The notes beneath the pieces are model-generated. The model made no database searches. It was given only the letters and a program-made list of their open reading frames with translations, and was not told where the DNA came from. Made by a program: the position numbers and the translations under genes. This document shows positions 12,578-24,290 of a stretch of 64,000 nucleotides of DNA, in pieces. How positions within the stretch are numbered: the first letter of the stretch is position 1; each line of letters begins with the position of its first letter. The stretch spans positions 2,604,001 through 2,668,000 of the forward strand of contig NC_091047.1 of NCBI RefSeq assembly GCF_963966145.1, in the 5' to 3' direction. Origin of the DNA: Tenebrio molitor (Eukaryota; Arthropoda; Insecta; Coleoptera; Tenebrionidae).

Positions 12578-13076
12578 ACAATTATTACAATGACAATCAG
12601 GAATATTAGAACCTTGCCACAACTATTCCTAGATATACAGAACGTAGTTTTTACCTCACTAGAAAATAGAAATAACGACAGATTTCTTTGCAACAGTTCC
12701 TTCGCTATTTTCACAATACCGGAAACAAAGTGATTTTCTTGCTGGCTTCGACACGATAAAATCTACAAAACATACTTTTCAGATTTCGTTCAGCTCATCA
12801 GATACAGAAACGTCGACATGTTGCTTTTACGGCACTAGAAACCGCCTTCACAGTTTTCGTAGTTCATAAATTAGACCACGGAAAGACGAAGTTTTACAAA
12901 AAATTGTCAACAACTGACAGAGAACGTAAACAACGAAAAGCGAGGGTGAAAATGATGGCAGCGTTCCTTTGAGAAATCAACAGAGTAAAAGAGGGACGTG
13001 GAAGTCTCTAATCATGTCCATTTTTGACAGGTTGAGGTCAGTTGAAAACCACTTGGCCGATACAGAAAGCGGATGG
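12419..13076. repeat. 0.65 kb interspersed repeat, copy A
   Basis: Closely matches 17870-18532 from the shared tgtctttttgcgcatcc word through ccacttggccgatacagaaa. Identity is obvious by eye over the whole length, including agatttcgttcagctcatca and gagggtgaaaatgatggcag. The left part overlaps the motif monomers. No protein is encoded: the 12969-13244 frame is not conserved in copy B. Confidence 0.85.
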
Positions 13077-13762
13077 CTAAAACCTATCTTATGTAGTATC
13101 GGACGCTCTAAAGAAAGTGTCGAAAGTGTTCTTGCAAAAGGAGAAAAACAAACACAAGTTGTAAATTTTTACATTTCAAAGAACAAAAAGAAAAACATTC
13201 ACAAACATTTGAGGCATTGTCGTTTTTGCCTCTTGAAATCGTGAAATAGAGAGTGGTCAGATAAACAATATACAATGTGATCAAAAGAAAACAAATCAAG
13301 GCAGGCGTTGGAAATTATAATCGGTCATGTCGTAGCGGAATTCTATGCAAATAAGTGTTCAACGCATGGACGTAGACAATTTGTGGTCTCAAAAATTAGA
13401 CGTTAGAATTATTATTGTGCATTTTATTAATATTATCTAATAATGGAGAAAATTTATAAAATAAACAAGAGCAACACTTTACATTCATAAGAATGGGTAA
13501 TTTACCAGCTTTATTGCTAAATGCGACGCCACTGCTAAGCAGATTTTTCGCTGAAATGTCAAAAAACGTCAACGATGTGCTGTTGTTAACCTAGAAAACG
13601 TGAACGTCCATCTTGTCAATTTTTGACAAGTTGAGGTTAGTTCAAACCACTTTGAGTTAGAGAGTGTCGAAAGTGTTTTTGCAAAAGGACGAAAACAACC
13701 ACAAGTTGTAGTAATACGATCACAAACATTGTTGCTTTTGCCTTGTGAAATCGTGAATCATC
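13013..13762. repeat. Internal partial duplication downstream of copy A
   Basis: 13013-13245 (cattttgacaggttgaggt, then gtgtcgaaagtgttcttgca, ending cttgaaatcgtgaa) recurs in shortened form at 13611-13762. 13480-13600 (gaatgggtaatttaccag, then cgacgccactg, aaatgtcaa) recurs at 18560-18680. Together these show copy A and copy B derive from one longer repeat, with copy B lacking about 400 bases. Confidence 0.7.
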
Positions 13763-16700
13763 TTGTTGAAAAGAGATTGCGCACAGATAAACAGCTTATT
13801 AATTACGCACAAAATATGACCATTTCATTTTTTGTTCAAGCACATTTAACTAAACCGATTAACGATTCGTCGCAATTTTAAAACCTCTCTTTAATCCTAA
13901 TGGAAAATAAGCGTAATGCGATTTTTAGCGGACCATTCAAACCTTTTGCGGCAAAATGAGACTGTGTACATTCACAATAAAGTCTGATAACGACCGTGGC
14001 TAGGGGCGAAACGTCGCAAAAATAACTCTTTTTCCCTTACTTATTAATATTCATGAGTGAAACCTCCAAGTAACAAAAACTTCTCAAAGAACTAAACATC
14101 AAGGGACACTAATATCCTGAAAAGCTTATTTTCGAGCGACTAAATGAAATATTTAAAAACAAATTTGCCACAACCAACGAAATTTAAACGCAAAACCGTT
14201 GAATGGAGTCACTTCATAAAAAAAAGAACGGAGTCGACCCAAAAAAAAAAATGTATCAGTCGATGCATTGTTTGGCCAACTCTCCGAGATGCTAACGATG
14301 CGTTGCGCAAACTAAACTATTGTCTTTTAGGCGACAAAGAAATTAAAAGTTAACGAGCTGACTTGCGAATCTGCTTAATGAAGCCGAAAACTGGCACATT
14401 TCGATCTATCGTACGGGAGATTTTTGTCGTTTCACAGCAAATCCTCGTTCCTGACAAGGACGTCGACTTTAGAGCGACCCCACAACACTTTCCATTTTCC
14501 GAAATAAAACTGTCGACTTTCGCTTCACCAAGTCCCATCATCCTGAAAATTATAACCGCATTCGGTACTTTTTCTGGCTCGGTATGCCAGTTCCGGAGCA
14601 GTGGAGGGTTCGAGACGGTCGACTAAAGAGTAAACGGAACATATAGCAGGAAGTAAAAGGGTTGCCTACGACCCAGGCCCGCCTAATGATTTTATAGAAC
14701 AATGGGGACAACGTTGAAAAGATTGCGGATTAGGCGAGCCCATTTCCCCTACAACCGGAGAACATCCCGGAGCACTTCCAAAGAACCAGATTATGAATAA
14801 TGAACGCACTCCCGATCAAATCGCCCGGAAAAATCCATTTCGCATCGCGATCGTTGTCCAGCGCAATTCGCGCAAAACACGAAAACATCCCCGGAAAACG
14901 CATTCAAACGACTAAACGCACACCGGGGGCGGCGATCGATTGCATTTTCCGAAAACGTCACTTTCATCCGACGCGGCTGCACGTAATCGCGTCTGATCCC
15001 TCATTCATTGCTTGCGTTTCGGCTTTTTTAATCATCAATATCGGTCCGCCGTGTTTTTATCTCGGTTTGCATTTCCCTCTCGAGAAGGGCGAACCATTTA
15101 TTTTTTCTCGTGTCAATCTCTCCGATCGACCGCTTTCGTTTTCACTCTTGGGCGACGTTCAACTGCCGGACTCCGGATTTGTTGCACTCCATTTCACGCT
15201 GTTTACCTCTTCGGGGTTGCCGACTATTGACGAATTTTTAAATTTTCTGCGGTCTTCACACGTGCAAATCGACGGCCGGATTGATGACGCGGCGACGCCG
15301 CCACCGGAAGCGAAAGGTTCCCGACGTTAATTGCGGCCGCCGGAGCTGCAATCCGCGGCGGCGAGAAAAATGACGACGCTGAACCCTTCGAAAAGTCCTT
15401 CGCACAAGTTAACATTACCCTCCACGGCTTGAATATTAATATTATTATTTATTATCACTATCGCGTGATACGGCATTCAGGCCGCACTAATTTTTCATAA
15501 CTACAATCATTATTATCAAATATCATTTCCATCTCTATCGACTAATGAAGCAACGACGATAAAGTGTCATCGGAACCAGGTTTTCCGTCGGCCTCCCATC
15601 CAAATATTGACCGCGCGCAGCGTTGCTTAACTTCTGTGACCGACCGATAATTAACGTTTTCCACGTAGTTTTCCACTTGTGGTGAAAACGTTGGAACAGT
15701 TTTAGAAAAATCACAATTCGACACTTTTCCATTCGCCCCAGTTTCCATCAACTTCTCCCGCCGACATCGCATCCTCGTAGCCGATTAATTATCGACGGCA
15801 TTTCCAATTCCTCGAATGTAATTTTATCACCGGCACGTCCTTACGTCGCCTCGATAATATTCTTGACATTGCAATTTCGTTTCCCTTTGCCCTCAACAAT
15901 CACATTTACTATACAACAGCAGGCTTTCACCCAATTGAACCGGAACGTTTCCTCAAAATGGTTTTTTTCGCATCCAATAAGATAAACGCTCGCACATCGC
16001 CTGGTAAAACCGTCCGAATCTACTTAACGGTTTAGGTATTCGGATCGTCGCCGGAAACTTTATTAATTGTCATTTCATAAATAATTCAGGCCGGGGAGGC
16101 GACACAATTCTGACAAATTGAGCACAATTAGTCAAATTAACCGGTCTCTTCTGTTCCCGACGCGCTTTTTTCGGAATCCATCGCCCTCAAAGGATCCACA
16201 ATTTCGGACGATTAAAAGCGATTATTCGCTCGTTTGGCAGCGCTAATTGTTGCCTCACAATTGCGGCGAAAAATGGACGAGAAACAAATCCGCACGTCCG
16301 AAGGACCACACTCGGATCCCTTGCGAGGGCTCCGAGCCGTGCAAAATAAAATTTACACAATTTTTGTTGGAACTTGCAGGTGTTTGCCGACGTGGATGCG
16401 ATTTTATTGTGTTGGCTCGAATCTCTCGAATTTTATTACGTCGTCGATGGCTCCGGGCCACCGATATTTTCCATTCAATTTGAATGTATCCTCGTGTTTC
16501 ACGAAACACGACTCCCGTCCTGTTTTTCCTTTTTAATAAACCCGCCAAAAATGATATTAGACGCGCTCCGACTCTCAAACACCGGATCGGCCCCGGAGCC
16601 GGCGCCGCTTCCTTGCTCTCAAAAAAAAATTCCCCGACGAACATAATCACAGCTAGGCGAAATTGGAGGGTCCCGGATGGTAACCCAATTTCAATATTAT

Positions 16701-17695
16701 TGGCCGGGACACGTAGGACGAGGCCCGACTCCATCAGGACTTCGCCAACTAGATAAACTCGTTTGCGATCGCGCAAGATAAATCTGTTGCAAGGAGCCGA
16801 GGACTTACTTCGCCTCTTCGGGACTTAATTCGGGGGCATTAGCCGTTTGTTTTCCTCGCGGAACTTTACGATCGCTGCCGCATCCGTTTACGTCCGCGGA
16901 CGCCTCCGCCGAATGGGGCCGCCCGGCCCTCCACGTGTTCCAATCCAACGATCCGCATAAATTAGGCAACCAGATATACCCGCGCGAGAAGACGCCGCAT
17001 TTTCCCCGGATCTTTCCCGGAAAAATCGCTCCTAATGTTTGTTTGCAGTCATTTCGGAGAAACGTCAAGACTGACATGGCTGTGATTTACATACGGCGCA
17101 CGACCCCCATATAAAAAATGCTCGTGACCCTCCCACCCCCGAAAATATGTCCCGGAACTCGTGCCCCGCCATCATTTAGAATCGGCCTGATCCCGTCTAA
17201 ATACGCAATTCGCATTCGGCAAGTGCCCAACTTGGGCTTAACTACGGAAAGCTTGCGTCCCGAGGATAGGTCCGGGTGGTTCCCAACATTACGTACGTGA
17301 CCGTCTAGCTAGCGCGAGGGCGGTCACAACAGTTTGACAATCTCTGGAGCGCACATTACGGGCTGAAATAGGGGTACTTAGGATTTAAACGTATTCCGCA
17401 TGTACGTGTACCGGTCTAATGGACTGATACACGACACTTCGAGTTCCGACCCGACTTCCACCTCAAACTCGAATGAAACAAATCTGGACGGGGACCGATT
17501 AAGCCAACGGGCCACATAAATTCCCGAAGGGCATCTGGATCGTGACCTTTTTAGCAATCGACGGACGAACGCCCGGTTTATTGTTTTTAGGCTCATTACT
17601 AGGCAGTCCAAGAATCACCACCGATCTTTCAACTATTACGCACAGACGAAATAATGAAAGCGAATTCTTTCTTTCTTATTTTTTGCTTCCTTCCA
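13763..17695. other. No gene recognised; GC-rich from 14.8 kb
   Basis: AT-rich to 14.6 kb, then CpG-rich non-coding sequence to 17.3 kb. The longest frame (14800-15330, 176 codons) is flanked by equally open shadows and shows no domain, as do 16255-16776 (minus) and 16805-17077 (minus). Nothing convincing was seen. Confidence 0.55.
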
Positions 17696-17880
17696 TTACA
17701 TCAACCTAATAAAAAAATTGATTCTCACATTTAATGAAGATAATGAAATTTGGGGTCTTCACACGACATAAAAAGAATTCTTGTCATCAGTGTGTTATTG
17801 GTTGCCTAGTTGGCACTGTACGAATCTGTGCACCCCTCTTTTGTTCTTTACCACTGTCATAATTAGGCAAAAAAAAATCT
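17696..17880 (+). repeat. Flanking direct repeat, left copy
   Basis: About 180 bases matching 19481-19663: shared words acatcaacct, tttaatgaagata, aatttggggtct, cagtgtgttattggttgcct and aattaggcaaaaa. The pair brackets a 1.6 kb segment containing copy B of the 0.65 kb repeat and an inverted-repeat MITE. The ends are not TG/CA and no target duplication was found, so these are not proven LTRs. Confidence 0.75.
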
Positions 17881-18532
17881 CGTTGTCTTTTTGCGCATCC
17901 ACCATTTTGTAATCAATTGTTAATTAATGTCTAAGATAGAGCTAACAGCACAACAATAAAATCTAGAAGTGTAGAACATAACCTACAAATTTCTTTTAAG
18001 ATTTTCCAGAGCATCCATCATATTTGCAATTATTAAAATGACAATCCGGAACAATGTTAGAACCTTGGCACAACTAGTTGTAGAGAGTGTAGTTTTTATA
18101 TCTTATTTCTCTCACCAGAAAATAGAAATAACGACAGATTTCTTTGCAACAGTTCTCACTTCCGTCGCTATTTTTACAGTACCGGAAACAAAGTGACTTT
18201 CTTGCTGACTTCGGCACAATAAAATCTACAAAACATGGTTTTCAGATTTCGTTCAGCTCATCAGATACAGAAACGTCGACGTGTTTCTTCTCCGGCACTA
18301 GAAACTGCCTCCACAATTTTCGTAGTTCATAAATTAGACCACGGAAAGACGAAGTTTTAGAAAAAATTGTCAACAACTGACAGAGAACGTAAATAACGAA
18401 AAACGAGGGTGAAAATGATGGCAGCGTTCCTTTGAGAAATCAACAGAGTAAGGAGGAACGTGGACGTCTCTAATCATGTCCATTTTTGACAGGTTGAGGT
18501 CAGTTGAAAACCACTTGGCCGATACAGAAAAC
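17870..18532. repeat. 0.65 kb interspersed repeat, copy B
   Basis: Near-identical to 12419-13076. It carries two copies of the GCGCATCCACC motif (17893 and a degenerate one at 18010), then the agctcatcagatacagaaac and gagggtgaaaatgatggcag blocks. It breaks off at gatacagaaa, where copy A continues, and resumes homology at about 18560. Confidence 0.85.
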
Positions 18533-18967
18533 TTATAAAAGAAACAAAAACAACATTTTACATTTGTAGGAATGGGTAATTTACCAGTTTTATTGCCAAA
18601 CGTGACGCCACTGGTAAACACATTTTTTGAAATGTCAAAGAAACGTCAATCATGTGCTATTGTTAACCTGGAAAACAACTTTTCGATTTCGGCAAAATTT
18701 ACTGTAATTGAAAGCAACAATTATTCCAGAATAAGTCGTATAACCAATAAAACGACTGTGTATAGCAAGTACCTTGCGATCGAGAATAAAAAAAATCGAG
18801 GTTATTAACAACTTACCTTGATTATTTTGTTTTTAATTAATGCAAGTAATTACTGATAACTGCAATTTAATTGATGTCCCGACTTTCGAAGGTCATTTGA
18901 AAACATGAAGCGAAGAGAGTAACATTATGTTTGGAAGCTGAAGGCAGACATTTCGAACATTTATGGG

Positions 18968-19321
18968 TCTGTCACAATAGTGTTAATGTTAGTGGTAATG
19001 TTATAATGTTAGTGGACGTGGCAATGGTGATGTTAGTAATCCAGTGTTCACAATAATGTTAACGGAATGTTACTCTTACAGTTGTCAACGTGGTGTGAAC
19101 TGTCACTGCGCCTGCGCGTGTGTGAAATTCTCGATGGTGATTGGTAGATGTGAACGAAGATGTTAAAGAACCAGACATTTTCTGGATCTCTTAACATCGT
19201 TTCTAACACGAACATCACCATCACCATTATTGTGAATGGTTGAACGTTTCACCAATGTTCTGAAGATTAACATTCTGACTAACACTAACATTAACATTAC
19301 CATTAACACTATTGTGACAGA
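18968..19321. mobile_element. MITE with TCTGTCACAATAGTGTTAATG inverted termini
   Basis: Left end CTGTCACAATAGTGTTAATG, right end the reverse complement (cattaacactattgtgacag), and the subterminal zones repeat gttagtggtaatgtt-like words. About 354 bases, no open frame of note. A target duplication is not evident, so the superfamily is open. Confidence 0.75.
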
Positions 19322-19480
19322 TACATTACTCTAGTTCGTAAATACGATTGGAGGAGCTCCTCATGATTGTTTTACAACCGACAGGTCACACATAATGCAC
19401 CCCTTTATGAAAATCAAGATTTCTCAAAATCACTAATGAGATGGCACTGTTGATTTGTTTATCGCTCGGTATTAATTCTA

Positions 19481-19663
19481 TCACATCAACCTGATAAACA
19501 AAAAATAGATTCTCAAATTTAATGAAGATAAATAAATTTGGGGTCTACACAGCCAAATTAAAAAAAAATTCGTAATCAGTGTGTTATTGGTTGCCTAGTT
19601 GGCAATGCACGAATGAAATGTCCCCTTTTTGCTCTTCACCACTGTGGTAATTAGGCAAAAATC
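19481..19663 (+). repeat. Flanking direct repeat, right copy
   Basis: Partner of 17696-17880 (same orientation). Homology starts at acatcaacctgataaa and ends at attaggcaaaaatct. Confidence 0.75.
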
Positions 19664-21420
19664 TGGGGTGGATCAATTGGGGAGGGGGGAGCCTCTCCCC
19701 CGGCCGCATTTATGGAAAAATCTGGTCCCCGCTGATTTGCCGCCCCATCGAGCCGACCCCATCCGTCCATCAAAAAATGATCGTTCCCGAAAGCGGTCGT
19801 TCCCGGACCCTGCGCCCCGCAATAATTAATCGGGGTGAATAATTCCGGAGACGAATGACGTGAAGTTGAGCGATTTGGGAATTTACCGAAATAACTGCTA
19901 ATTGTTTAATAGGGTTACGACCCCTGCGTTACCTGCCTAATCCCGTCCTATTAGTCTGCACACGTCGTAACAAGGAAAGCGAAGTCGGTCGTGTTCGACA
20001 GGGTGTTCTCGGATAATTAACGCGTGCTCCTGCATTATATTTGAGAAATTCATCAATGCAACGATTGCGCCACCGCCACCCATTAACTCCGCACTAATGA
20101 GCCGGCCGTATTCCGGACCTACCCTCTCGCGCTTCCACCCCGACGTCGCGCTCCTCGTCGGCACTTCCGCGGGGGATGATTGTAATCTTAGATGATGATA
20201 ATACACGGGGATTTTTGTTTCGCAACTCGACGCTCTTTAGTTAGGCGGTGGATTGTTCCAGAGGGTGCTTCCGCCCCCGGCGCTCCCTCCATTTTTTGCG
20301 ACGGATTGAAAGGCGCACGGTCTGGGGGTGTTTTGCTGGAATTTGACCCGTAAACAGCGAGCTGCAAAGCGATGCGGAAATGAAAACATCAAAACGGGTT
20401 AGGTGTCGTTGACTTCGCGTTGAAGAGTTCCATTCGGGACGGTCTCAACAGGACGATGCGCGCCTCCACACGACAATTAGTATAGAGCGTAATTTTTAAA
20501 ATACCTCGCGGCAAACGGGAACGCTTAAAAATTATCCCTGCACGGCAATGTGGCTCGATTCCCTCCTCGCTCGTTCCTCCGGGGGACAAAAAGCGTCGCA
20601 GCGCCTTTATTTATCGAGGACAGGATTGCGGTTGATCCTTTTATCCCTCCAGTATGCCTCGTAAGCGATTTTCATAAGTGGTCGGGAGGACATTAGGCCC
20701 CGTCCGACCAAGATACACGCCCGAGGGCCCCCTCGCGATCCACCTTAATCCCCTGCGACACGCATTTTCTGATTCGGCAATTAAATTCCCAACGATTTTA
20801 CAATCGTTTAGATCCGTACAAAGCCGTGCGAGTCATTAGTATTTCGACCCTTGGCTGTATTAATGATAATGAAGCTACCGAGCGCGAAAGGGCAAAAGTA
20901 GATAAAGTATCCGGCGCGATTCGAACGCGGCTATGTTTACTAAGCAGGTCCGGGATCGATATCGCTCCGGGTTTTAAGTGATCCTGTTAATTGGTCCATG
21001 GGACGAAAACAATTTAAGGCGGGTTTTCCATCTGGGACCAATCACGGAGCGATTGCTTGCCGCCGGTTTTTTTTCACCCCACGTTCGTGCCCCGAGACAA
21101 TGACAATCTTTTCGGAGCTCTCCTCCGAATGAGAAATCAATTGCGAAAGAAGCGGCGGTACGGAGGCCGCGATTTATATTAATTGGCCGACTCGATCGAC
21201 TCTTGTTCCTGTTGGGAGGACCTCTTCGAGTGTCTTCTTTTAAGCGATTGATACGGGGAGAGATGCGGTCGTCATGGTTGCTGTTCCCAGTCGCACTTTG
21301 CACGTTTCGAAGATGGAAATTCGAGGGAGGGGGCTGGTTAAATTTCGCGTAAAATGACGACACCGCATGGGATTGTACGATATGTCGTTGCCGAGAGGTG
21401 TCCGACCGAGCAACTTCCCC
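19664..21420. other. No gene recognised; CpG-rich
   Basis: GC-rich non-coding block beginning abruptly at the end of the direct repeat. The open frames 20974-21363 (minus) and 19937-20206 (minus) have no recognisable domain. Confidence 0.55.
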
Positions 21421-21774
21421 CTAGTTTTCTACGTTGTCCTACAACCTCGTAGGTAAAATTTCGGCACATTTTAAAAATACACCCTGTATATCATGTTTTA
21501 TAAAATGTACGCCAATGCGAAGTAACCTATAGGAAATATGCTTTAAAACAAGGACACCGCATTGGCGTACGTTTTATAAAATACGATATACAGGGTGTAT
21601 TTTTAAAATGTGCCGAAATTTTACCTGCGAGGTTGTGGGACAACGTAGAAGACTAAAATCAGTTTAAAAAAATTGTACCTCAAAAATTAAATGTCATTTT
21701 ATCTTTTGACAGAATTTTTTAGATATTTTTTCCGAATTCTACATGAAGCCAGTAGCTGTAACACCCTGTGTATA
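21421..21774. mobile_element. Foldback element with TATACAGGGTGTATTTTT arms
   Basis: A large palindrome. 21421-21522 (ttttctacgttgtcctacaa, then tacaccctgtatatcatg, then cgccaatgcg) pairs with 21560-21653 in inverted order around a centre near 21540. The right arm continues to a second terminus, acaccctgtgtata at 21774. The sequence from 21587 on matches the element at 48466-48678. No coding capacity. It is probably two copies of one MITE head to head, or a true foldback. Confidence 0.75.
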
Positions 21775-22189
21775 TTTTGATGAAACTAGGTACAGTAATT
21801 AGGTGTTCACTAAAGATAAAATGATGATAATTTGAAAGAAATACCTGAAGAAAATACCCGTATCTTTTAGATTATTCTTAGCCGAACATGCATTTCTTTT
21901 TATTTTATTAATAGCATGTAACTCAATTTGAAAGAGGCTGCATTATCCGAAGGCGAGATGCAGGTCTCTCCTGTAGGGCAATCGCTCATCGTGTGGGACG
22001 CAATGTGGTCACCGTGTTACGGTGTCGTCGTGCCTGGTTTGAAGGCCAATGTTACTGAAACTTTCACCGTTTTATCTTAGTTATGGCCGAATTACATCAT
22101 ATCTGCGGCGATTTTTAGATTCAACTGTGAGTATATTTAAAACAGTATGACTCCATCGTCGCCATTAGATAAGAAAATTGCGAAACATA
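21775..22189. other. Non-coding sequence before the monomer array
   Basis: Mostly AT-rich. The last part (tttcaccgttttatcttag and following) may already be diverged monomer sequence. No gene. Confidence 0.4.
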
Positions 22190-22922
22190 TTTTTTTACTT
22201 ACGACATTCTTGTGACCGTATAAGTTACATCAAACCTAAAAACTCCGTTTTGTAGATACAATGATGAATCGAACACCAAAAAAAAAAAGATGAAAGCGGA
22301 ATGGTATACGTTCAGTTAAACTGGCAATGTCTCAATGCTTTATAGATTCCATTGTGACAAATCGAATTGAAAAGGCGCATTGTTCTATTTTTAGTAGTGA
22401 GTAAGAAAACTTCACATTTATGTTTTGTAAAAATGGTGGAAGTGCCGGGATTTTTCTAAATAAAAACGACGATATTTCTGGTACGGTTCGAGCTAAATAA
22501 AAATTAAAAACTCTCCTTTATAGATACAATTGTGAAGAATCTAAAGCAAGGGCAAGAGACCGTATTGTTCAATTCCTGGCATTAATCAAGAAAACTTTTA
22601 ATTAAGATTTTATAACAATGGTTGATGAGATGGGATACTTTCAAAATAAAAATTACGAGGTCTCTGTTACCGTTTGAGCCAGATCAAAACTGCAAACTGT
22701 CTTACAGATTTAATTGTAATGAATTGAAGGCGAAAAACCACATGACTATCGTTAATATTTTACGAAGAACCGCAAGAATTTTCTTTTCGTTAAAGTAGCT
22801 ACATTTTTCTTATTGATCAAGTTAACTGAATCAAATACAAAAACTGTGATTTATGAAAAAATCAAAAAACTGTTAATGTTTTCTAAAAATTTGAGCTAGA
22901 TCGAATCTAAAATAGTTATTTA

Positions 22923-23037
22923 TGCAACAAGTGAGTAAAGTAATACTTTTTTTACGAGAAGGAAAATTTGCCGCTCGAGCGAAGCGAGTGCGCAAATCCG
23001 CCGAGCAAAAAAAAAGATACTTTACTAACGAGTTGCA
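22923..23037. repeat. Hairpin element inside the monomer array
   Basis: Left arm tgcaacaagtgagtaaagta pairs with the right arm tactttactaacgagttgca. The centre is ccgctcgagcgaagcgagtg. It has the same architecture as the other hairpins with GC-rich centres. Confidence 0.7.
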
Positions 23038-23642
23038 TTCAAACATTTTTTGGCGCCCGTAAGTTTAGATAATAATTTTTTCGACACTCAAAATTTCAAA
23101 ATTTTCTCCTGTGTGAACCCGTGGACCTTTAAAACGTGCGTTTTACTCGCGTTTTAAATTGGCCTACTCGTGCCAAATAAATCCCAATTTACATACGAAC
23201 TCGTTAAAAAAACAACTAATTATGAACGAAAAATTTTATAATTGCGTTAAAAAATGACACGCTACGGCACTTTTTTTAACGCAAAATGCGTGCAAAAATG
23301 AACCGCTATGGCACTTTTTTTAATGCTTCTTAACCGATTCAAAAATCACCTATTTTATGAACGCAAACGAATGAAAAAACTTGAACTTTTTTTGAAGGAC
23401 GCTAAAAAATTGTCTTTTATGGACTTTGTTGCAACGAATCGAGTGTAAAAAACTGAACAACTCTATATCTAATGTTAAATGAAAAAACTGCTAATACCTA
23501 ATTTGAAAAAATTATGGAAGCTGTAGTAGTAACAGCAGCAGAATTGCTCTGTTACCATTTGGCATAGTCCACATTTAAAAGCTTTATTTTACAGATTTCA
23601 CTGTTACGAATAGAACGCAAAAAACCACATAGTTCTATTTCT

Positions 23643-23904
23643 ATAGTTGGCGCGGCGAACCACTGGAGTAATCACGAGATGTTCACGTGATAGTTCGTAG
23701 CGACGTCATGAAAAGCCTGATTTACACTGCGTAGCCAAATTTGAGTTTTGTGGGGGAAATTTAAATCTCACTACTTTAAGAATGGATGGAAATTTCGGCT
23801 GCGTGCATTGAGATATTTCTTAACGCGCATCCTGTACAAGTAGGAAATCATCTTCCAAAAATCACCCCAGTTTATTACTCCAGTGAGTCGCCGCGTCGAC
23901 TATA
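23643..23904. mobile_element. MITE inserted in a monomer, TA target
   Basis: Termini TATAGTTGGCGCGGCGAACC and, in reverse complement, TATAGTCGACGCGGCGACTC, both continuing into cactggagtaat: about 30-base inverted repeats. Removing it rejoins ttctatttcta with gtactggttaagaaaa, the expected monomer order, leaving TA as the duplicated target. Confidence 0.8.
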
Positions 23905-24290
23905 GTACTGGTTAAGAAAAAAAAAACACAAATATTTTTATTTGGTAAAAAATGGTGGATGCGCCGGGAGATTTTAAAAAATAAAAATCGATATCTCTAT
24001 TTCCGTATGAGTTAAATCAACATTAAAAATTGTTCTTGATAGTCTAAACTATGAGGAATTGATTGCAAAAAACCGTGTGGCACTGCATCTGACATTATTT
24101 GAGAAAACTGCAAATATATGTTTTAGAAAAATGGTGGAGGCGCCAGAATAGCTGTTAAGTAGAAACAGCGATATCTCTCTCACCGACTGAGCTAAATCAA
24201 ATTGAGAAAGCTTGTTTTATACATTTCACCGTGACGAAGCGAATGTAAAGAACTGTAAAAATTATTCAGTGTCTGGTGAAATAAGTGTTT

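Larger units (their letters stand above)
22190..24290 (+). repeat. Array of roughly 180-base monomers with GGTGGATGCGCCGGG motif
   Basis: Motif copies are at 22433, 23953 and 24132, with a decayed one near 22619. Following each, the same order of words recurs: an aaataaaaa stretch, cgatatctct, gtaccgtttgagctaaatca, ttttatagatacaattgtga, gaattgaatgcaaaaaacc, ttctatttct and aagaaaac. The monomer is about 180 bases. The array is interrupted by a hairpin (22923-23037), a segment with two cgctacggcacttttttt-like units (23250-23320) and a MITE (23643-23904). It is non-coding. Confidence 0.8.

Noticed and set aside
14800..15330. 176-codon open frame on the plus strand, the longest in the window
   Set aside because: It lies in GC-rich sequence with equally open frames alongside, has no domain, repeat or signal feature I recognise, and ends in low-complexity residues.
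20920..20945. A ttcgaacgc word resembling a tRNA T-arm
   Set aside because: No acceptor stem, D-arm or A/B box partner could be fitted around it; no tRNA gene is supported.
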